Origin: Rheinheimera oceanensis
Lineage (GTDB): Bacteria > Pseudomonadota > Gammaproteobacteria > Enterobacterales > Alteromonadaceae
DNA length: 64,000 nt
Reading direction: 5' to 3'
NCBI RefSeq assembly: GCF_018831085.1
Contig: NZ_JAGPNM010000005.1
Coordinates: forward strand, 248,001-312,000
Within the stretch, counting starts at the first letter, position 1. Every line of letters begins with the position of its first letter. Positions 60,197 through 64,000 of the stretch are shown in pieces. Below the pieces are notes generated by a model. That model worked only from the letters and a program-made list of their open reading frames with translations. It made no database searches and was not told the origin of the DNA. Position numbers and translations under genes: made by a program.

Positions 60197-60313
60197 GTGA
60201 TAATTTCAGCTAGAAAGAAGGTTAAGCTCACGATAAAGCTAACTGAAGAACAGAGTAAAGGATAGCCTGTTTTTACAGAAACACTAAACTTCATAGAAGA
60301 GTTAGGAAATTAG
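60197..60313 (+). pseudogene. Short decayed coding fragment
   Basis: In one frame: VIISARKKVKLTIKLTEEQS, KG, then TAG at 60263-60265, then PVFTETLNFIEELGN and a stop at 60311-60313. The composition looks like the C-terminus of a real small protein with one nonsense change. It lies between the membrane gene and the lipoprotein gene; family unknown. Confidence 0.35.
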
Positions 60314-60369
60314 CAATTATTAAACATCCCGTTTTTTATTGACCATTTATCATTTGTGGGAATAAGTTT

Positions 60370-60741
60370 GTGTTTGCTCGTAATGGTTTTTTAGCTGTAT
60401 CGGTATTTTTAACCACCTTATCCTCTTGCGTAGTTAATGAAAATGTAGAGGATATACTGAGTAACAGAGAAAGTTATATCGATAAAATTGTCTCAGTTAA
60501 TGGAACTCTACGTAATTATGAAGGTGTTCTCTCATTATGTGATGATCTGGTAAATGATACTTGTTTGCCGCTAGAGATAAAATCGGAAGACTATGATGGT
60601 ATAAGCCATGCTCTGGGGAGTAAGGTGGTGATTAAAGGCGTTTATCTGGACCATGATTACAAGGAGGTAAATGGGAACTTAGCTTTTATTCCTTCGAGAA
60701 TATTAGTAAATAGCTATATTGTTTTGGAAAAAACAAATTAG
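60370..60741 (+). CDS. Small lipoprotein of unknown function
   Basis: 123 residues starting with GTG. The signal ends FLTTLSSC with lipobox Cys20. The mature part (DILSNRESYIDKIVSVNGTL, RNYEGVLSLCDDLVNDTCLP, SKVVIKGVYLDHD) has the strand pattern of a small OB-fold-like beta barrel; two cysteines (about 57 and 65) could form a disulfide. It shares the AT-rich composition of the toxin-like patch and may be a third immunity-type gene. Function unknown. Confidence 0.6.
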   Translation: MFARNGFLAVSVFLTTLSSCVVNENVEDILSNRESYIDKIVSVNGTLRNYEGVLSLCDDLVNDTCLPLEIKSEDYDGISHALGSKVVIKGVYLDHDYKEVNGNLAFIPSRILVNSYIVLEKTN

Positions 60742-60764
60742 TGTTACTTTTCCTGGCTCGGGGG

Positions 60765-60797
60765 AAAGCCGCAATGTCAGCGTGGCAAGGCGGCTTT
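60765..60797. terminator. Hairpin downstream of fadL
   Basis: AAAGCCGC (60765-60772) and GCGGCTTT (60790-60797) are perfect inverted 8-mers between the lipoprotein gene and the convergent fadL gene. The loop is 17 bases and no T run follows, so it is only a candidate terminator. Confidence 0.4.
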
Positions 60798-60804
60798 AGC
60801 AGAG

Positions 60805-62274
60805 TTAAAAGCGGTAATTGGCCTGAATGGCAAACAGCTGGCCTCTATTGCTGTAATCACCCTGATAGCCGCTGTTATACAAGGCTTGATCCTGCACATT
60901 GTATTCACGCTCGTTTACACTTACATCGCCGGTAAACAGGTAGCCATAGGCAAAATCCAGGCTCAGGTTGTCGGCTAACTGCCAGTTAGCGCCTATTGTT
61001 ACCCATACCCGATCATCGGTTGGAATACGCGCGGTTTTGTGTTCCTGGCTGATGGGGTTTTCATCAAAGGCCACACCAGCTTTTAACGTTAAATCGCTCT
61101 GATAAACATAGGTAGCGCCAAGGGCAAATGACCAGCTGTTTTGCCAGTACTCCGGGATATAACCAATATAACCTTCGGCATTCAGGTTTGCCGGTGATTG
61201 GGTGCTTAATGAAATACTGGGGTTAGCATCGTCGCTGACAATATCAATACTTTGAAATTTGCTCCACTGGGTCCAGGCTGCGCTAAATTGCAGTGACAGG
61301 GCTTCGGTTACCTGCTGATCCAGGCTAAAAGCAGCACTGGCCGGGGTGGTTAATGCCAGCTTGCTGGCTTCAGTAAGGCGGCTGTTTGCCGCCAGTTTGC
61401 CGGTAGATAAATCAATAGCCGGCAGGTGTGGTGCCACAACAACATAGTTAGGGTTGCCCACCACATTGGCACCGGTAATAGGGGTGTTGGTAATTTCTGA
61501 ATCACCCTTTAAGGTAAAACGCACTGCCGAATGGTAGGTTAATGCCAGGCGGGTGCCGGTAACCGGCTCACCATGAATACCCAGCGTATAACCAAAGGCA
61601 ATATCGTTGCCTTCTACTTTGTAGTGGCTGTTGCAATAAGCATCGTTATAAACCGGTGCACCAAACATAGCGTTAGTGGTTTGCTCACCCAGCTCACACA
61701 AGCCGCTGTGATCTTTAAATTTAGATAAAGTACCTTCAGCGCGGTTAATCGAAATACCACCGCCGACAGACCATTGCTCATTTAATTTATAACCGATAGC
61801 GGGCTGCAGGCTTAATACCTGTACGGCAGTTTCATCGGCAAAGTAGCGGCCAACAAAATCATCATCGTAATCAGACGACAAACCAAAGGGCACATAAAAA
61901 CCAATACCCCAGCTTAATGTGTCTGACACTTTATCGCTGTAAAACACAAAAGGTACCAGTTCATTCAAACTATTTTCACCGTCGGTACGACCAACAACAG
62001 ACTGGCCATTAGCACTTTGTGCCTGCGCATTGCGGTAATTGGTCTTAGCGTTAATCAGGTTAAGGCCACCGGACAATTGCGCGCCGTCCAGTTGGGTTAA
62101 GGCTGCCGGGTTAGAGTAAACCAGAGTAGCGTCAGTAATTTGCGCACCACGGCCAGCATAAGCATTACCCATACTGCTGACCGATTGTTCAAATAATTTA
62201 TAACCTTCAGCGTGGGCCGTCACACTGATAAGGGCGGAAAAAACAGCTAAGGACACGGCAGATTTTCTAAGCAT
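60805..62274 (-). CDS. fadL: FadL/OmpP1-family outer membrane long-chain fatty acid transporter
   Basis: 489 residues from the ATG at 62272-62274; the frame extends 25 codons upstream without a ribosome site. The signal peptide ends AHA (about residue 22), and the mature hatch domain begins EGYKLFEQSVSSMGNAYAGR and DATLVYSNPAALTQL, the typical FadL start. The barrel ends in aromatic FAIQANYRF. It takes up long-chain fatty acids or related hydrophobic compounds across the outer membrane. A lone gene; the upstream region (62275-62442) should hold its promoter, and the palindrome-like ACGTGATG/TCACGT patches there are unassigned. Confidence 0.92.
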   Translation of the reverse strand: MLRKSAVSLAVFSALISVTAHAEGYKLFEQSVSSMGNAYAGRGAQITDATLVYSNPAALTQLDGAQLSGGLNLINAKTNYRNAQAQSANGQSVVGRTDGENSLNELVPFVFYSDKVSDTLSWGIGFYVPFGLSSDYDDDFVGRYFADETAVQVLSLQPAIGYKLNEQWSVGGGISINRAEGTLSKFKDHSGLCELGEQTTNAMFGAPVYNDAYCNSHYKVEGNDIAFGYTLGIHGEPVTGTRLALTYHSAVRFTLKGDSEITNTPITGANVVGNPNYVVVAPHLPAIDLSTGKLAANSRLTEASKLALTTPASAAFSLDQQVTEALSLQFSAAWTQWSKFQSIDIVSDDANPSISLSTQSPANLNAEGYIGYIPEYWQNSWSFALGATYVYQSDLTLKAGVAFDENPISQEHKTARIPTDDRVWVTIGANWQLADNLSLDFAYGYLFTGDVSVNEREYNVQDQALYNSGYQGDYSNRGQLFAIQANYRF

Positions 62275-62442
62275 ATATACACCTGTTGAATGAGAAAAAG
62301 AGCGCAGTATAAAGAGGTCAGACCATAGAGTACAGGCTCTAGCTCTCACGTAATTGTAGTTTGGTCGTGCTGAACGTGATGTTAATGACTAAAAATTAGT
62401 GTTTTTAACCAAGTAAAACCGGCATTAAGAATGGAGAGTTGC

Positions 62443-62562
62443 ATGAGTGTTTTTTATATCGTTGAAAATATTAATGAATTTCTTTTTTTTGGTGCTGGCA
62501 TGGCCTCTGCATTAGCTGTGCTAACTTGCTCAGTTTTTTGTTTTCCAAAGGATGAATCATGA
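62443..62562 (+). CDS. 39-residue membrane peptide coupled to the efflux adaptor gene
   Basis: ATG at 62443 after the strong site ATGGAGAG. The peptide MSVFYIVENINEFLFFGAGM, ASALAVLTCSVFCFPKDES has a single hydrophobic helix (about 13-34). Its stop overlaps the start of the adaptor gene (ATGA), and it contains two cysteines. Ribosome site, coupling and hydrophobic pattern support it as real, like small regulatory peptides of some RND pumps. No family is recognised; a leader-type role is possible. Confidence 0.6.
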   Translation: MSVFYIVENINEFLFFGAGMASALAVLTCSVFCFPKDES

Positions 62563-63629
62563 AAACGTCACACAGTTTCAAACTTACCGCTGCTGCCGCC
62601 ATTCTGGCCAGTATTTTATTAACCGGCTGCAATCAGGCCAACAGTTCAACAGCCGCCACGACGGCTGAGGCTGTTATCGCCGTACCGGTAGAAGCCGCTC
62701 TGACCCGCACTGGCGAGATCAGCAGCAGTTACCGCACCACGGCCACACTGGAAGCGCGAGCTGAGGCAGAGGTTATCAGCAAAGCCGTAGGCATAGTGCA
62801 ACGTATTCTGGTGGAAGAGGGCGATGAAGTTAGCGCTGGCCAGTTACTTGCCGTGCTGGACAACGAGCGTCAGCAATACAGCCTGAATAAAGAAAAAGCT
62901 GAATTAAACCGCCTGAGCAGCGAGTTAAAACGGATGGCAGAAATGCACCAGCGTAAACTGATCAGTGCCGACGTATTTGAAAAACTGCAGTGGCAGCATG
63001 ATGCACTGCAGGCTACGGTAAACCTTGCTGAGCTGGCACTGAAAGAAACCGAAATTCGCGCGCCGATAAGCGGTGTGGTATCACGCCGTTATGTTAAAAC
63101 CGGCCAACTGGTAAATCAGCATGTTACCCAGTCATTGTTTCATATAGTGTCTAACCAGCAACTGGAAGCGGTGGTGCATTTGCCTGAGCAGCAACTGGCG
63201 CAGGCCCGTGTTGGCCAAACCGCGTTGCTGCAATTTGCCGGTATGACACCGGTAAGTGCTGAGCTGGTGCGTATTTCGCCGGTAGTGGATGCTGGCTCTG
63301 GCACGGTGCGGGCAGTATTAAAAGTGGCTAATGAACAGCAGCAGTTAAAACCAGGTATGTTTGCCCAGGTGCAGTTGCAGTTTGATGTTAAAGCCGATGC
63401 ATTATTATTGCCCAAACGCGCACTGATGAACACTGACAACAACCAGACTGTGTTTGTGATTGACAGCGAAAACAAAGTTAGCCGTAAGCAGGTGCATTTG
63501 GGGTATCAGGCTGATAATACTGTAGAAATACTGTCAGGCCTGGCGGTAGGCGATCAGGTGGTGATTGCCGGGCAGTCAGCCCTGAAAGATGATGCGCTGG
63601 TAAATGTGGTAACAGTACGCGAGTTTTAA
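62559..63629 (+). CDS. RND efflux periplasmic adaptor (membrane fusion protein)
   Basis: 356 residues; lipobox LLTGC with Cys24 anchors it to the inner membrane. HlyD/AcrA-like order: barrel-sandwich half motif (TATLEARAEAEVISKAVGIV and IRAPISGVVSRRYVKTGQLV), a coiled-coil hairpin (LNKEKAELNRLSSELKRMAE), then the beta-barrel (LQFAGMTPVSAELVRISPVV) and a membrane-proximal end (ILSGLAVGDQVVIAGQSALK). The next gene at 63822 is the RND pump, separated by a family B repeat. Substrate unknown. It is translationally coupled to the 39-residue peptide upstream. Confidence 0.9.
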   Translation: MKTSHSFKLTAAAAILASILLTGCNQANSSTAATTAEAVIAVPVEAALTRTGEISSSYRTTATLEARAEAEVISKAVGIVQRILVEEGDEVSAGQLLAVLDNERQQYSLNKEKAELNRLSSELKRMAEMHQRKLISADVFEKLQWQHDALQATVNLAELALKETEIRAPISGVVSRRYVKTGQLVNQHVTQSLFHIVSNQQLEAVVHLPEQQLAQARVGQTALLQFAGMTPVSAELVRISPVVDAGSGTVRAVLKVANEQQQLKPGMFAQVQLQFDVKADALLLPKRALMNTDNNQTVFVIDSENKVSRKQVHLGYQADNTVEILSGLAVGDQVVIAGQSALKDDALVNVVTVREF

Positions 63630-63670
63630 TAGCCGGACTTTATCAGCGAGAATCGGCTTACCCTAAGCCA

Positions 63671-63726
63671 ACCGTTGCAGGCCAGGAAGGCCGAATCGAG
63701 CCCCCAGGGATGGGTTCACGGCGTGT
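63671..63726 (+). repeat. Family B palindromic repeat, diverged copy 4
   Basis: CCGTTGCAGGCCAGGAAGG through CGAATCGAGCCCCCAGGG to TTCACGGCGTGTT matches the family B consensus (5682-5736) with several changes; the inner GGCC stem is kept. It lies between the adaptor and pump genes. Confidence 0.7.
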
Positions 63727-63821
63727 TGGTGTGGGTAAACCGGTTCTCGCCAACTCAAGTGACTCAACTACACACTTTTGAATAATTAAAACAATAATAT
63801 AAGCACACAGGACCTGATGCC

Positions 63822-64000
63822 ATGAAGCTGGTTGATATAGCTGTAACCCGCCCCGTTACTATCTGGATGTTTACACTGGGTATTTTACTCTTTGGTTTGG
63901 TGGCCGCCGGCCGCCTGGCAGTAAATTTACTGCCGGATTTATCTTACCCGTCGTTAACCGTACGTACTGAATTTGTTGGTGCTGCCCCGGCTGAAGTAGA
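63822..64000 (+). CDS. RND-family efflux transporter permease, N-terminal part
   Basis: Starts at ATG 63822 and runs off the right edge after 59 complete codons. The sequence MKLVDIAVTRPVTIWMFTLG, then LLFGLVAAGRLAVNLLPDLS, YPSLTVRTEFVGAAPAEV is the typical first transmembrane segment and start of the porter domain (the LP.LxYPxLxVxTxxxGAxPxEVE signature) of RND pumps of the hydrophobe/amphiphile type. ACACAGGACCTGATGCC is its upstream region, with a modest AGGA. Partner of the adaptor gene at 62559. Confidence 0.93.
   Translation, partial: MKLVDIAVTRPVTIWMFTLGILLFGLVAAGRLAVNLLPDLSYPSLTVRTEFVGAAPAEV

Noticed and set aside
60741..60935. 64-codon plus-strand frame after the lipoprotein gene
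   Set aside because: Antisense to the conserved C-terminus of fadL and spans the hairpin between the two genes.
1..64000. tRNA, rRNA genes, CRISPR arrays, prophage or intact transposase
   Set aside because: Looked for cloverleaf-type ends, regularly spaced repeats and transposase motifs by eye; none were convincing. The direct and inverted repeats found are few and not regularly spaced.

Overview
The window looks like a chromosomal segment of a moderately GC-balanced marine or aquatic gammaproteobacterium of the Alteromonadales/Rheinheimera kind. This is an inference from gene content (a MerR-type LiuR regulator beside a leucine/valine degradation block, FadL, DUF6482, DUF1294) and from abundant hairpin-forming intergenic repeats. 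No rRNA, tRNA, CRISPR array or intact transposase was seen.

Layout. (1) 1-11.3 kb: branched-chain amino acid catabolism. liuR, liuA (isovaleryl-CoA dehydrogenase) and the start of liuB lie on the minus strand. A thiolase, mmsA, an acyl-CoA dehydrogenase, an enoyl-CoA hydratase, 3-hydroxyisobutyryl-CoA hydrolase, mmsB and an SDR dehydrogenase lie on the plus strand. Together they cover most of valine degradation and the first steps of leucine degradation. Two dyads of the TTTACGTAAA kind sit in the divergent promoter region. The gaps hold at least three families of palindromic repeats. (2) 11.5-14.2 kb: small housekeeping genes (rhodanese, EamA exporter, NTF2-like, YciI, DUF1801). (3) 14.2-20.3 kb: an AT-richer accessory island with a nonsense-interrupted membrane gene, a truncated TIGR02391-type gene and two AraC-regulator/NAD-epimerase pairs. 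Two 108-bp direct repeats 4.8 kb apart bracket the two pairs. (4) 20.3-29.8 kb: a cold-shock/DUF1294 membrane protein, DUF6482, then a surface-polysaccharide locus read in both directions (pyruvyltransferase, Wzx, WecA-like; GT4, TagA/WecG, GT2, Wzy-like, DUF218).

(5) 29.8-38.6 kb: signalling. After a membrane PAS protein comes a tightly coupled operon: REC, Hpt, REC, a 1618-residue membrane PAS-GAF-PAS-LOV-GGDEF-EAL-REC protein, and a histidine kinase. The LOV signature GRNCRFLQG, with its cysteine, makes blue-light input to c-di-GMP turnover likely. (6) 38.6-41.2 kb: an MsbA-like ABC exporter and a MoeB/ThiF E1-like enzyme. (7) 41.6-46.3 kb: a single AT-rich gene for a 1558-residue STAND NTPase with an N-terminal PD-(D/E)xK-like nuclease, an Avs-like antiphage candidate. 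(8) 46.3-58.8 kb: LysR/NmrA-like pair, SbtA-like bicarbonate permease with a divergent LysR gene, an ERIC element forming the 3' end of that LysR gene, an M1 aminopeptidase, SIMPL protein, M28 peptidase, TetR, DUF4199, NPP-type phosphodiesterase and a DUF4397 lipoprotein. (9) 58.9-60.8 kb: an AT-rich patch of Gly/Ala-rich polymorphic-toxin-like C-terminal pieces, each followed by a small membrane-protein gene. (10) 60.8 kb to the end: FadL and an RND efflux operon that begins with an unlisted 39-residue membrane peptide.

The strongest leads are the Avs-like gene, the LOV/c-di-GMP operon, the toxin-piece/membrane-protein array, the 81-bp hairpin repeat with paired changes in its stem, and the direct-repeat-bounded island.
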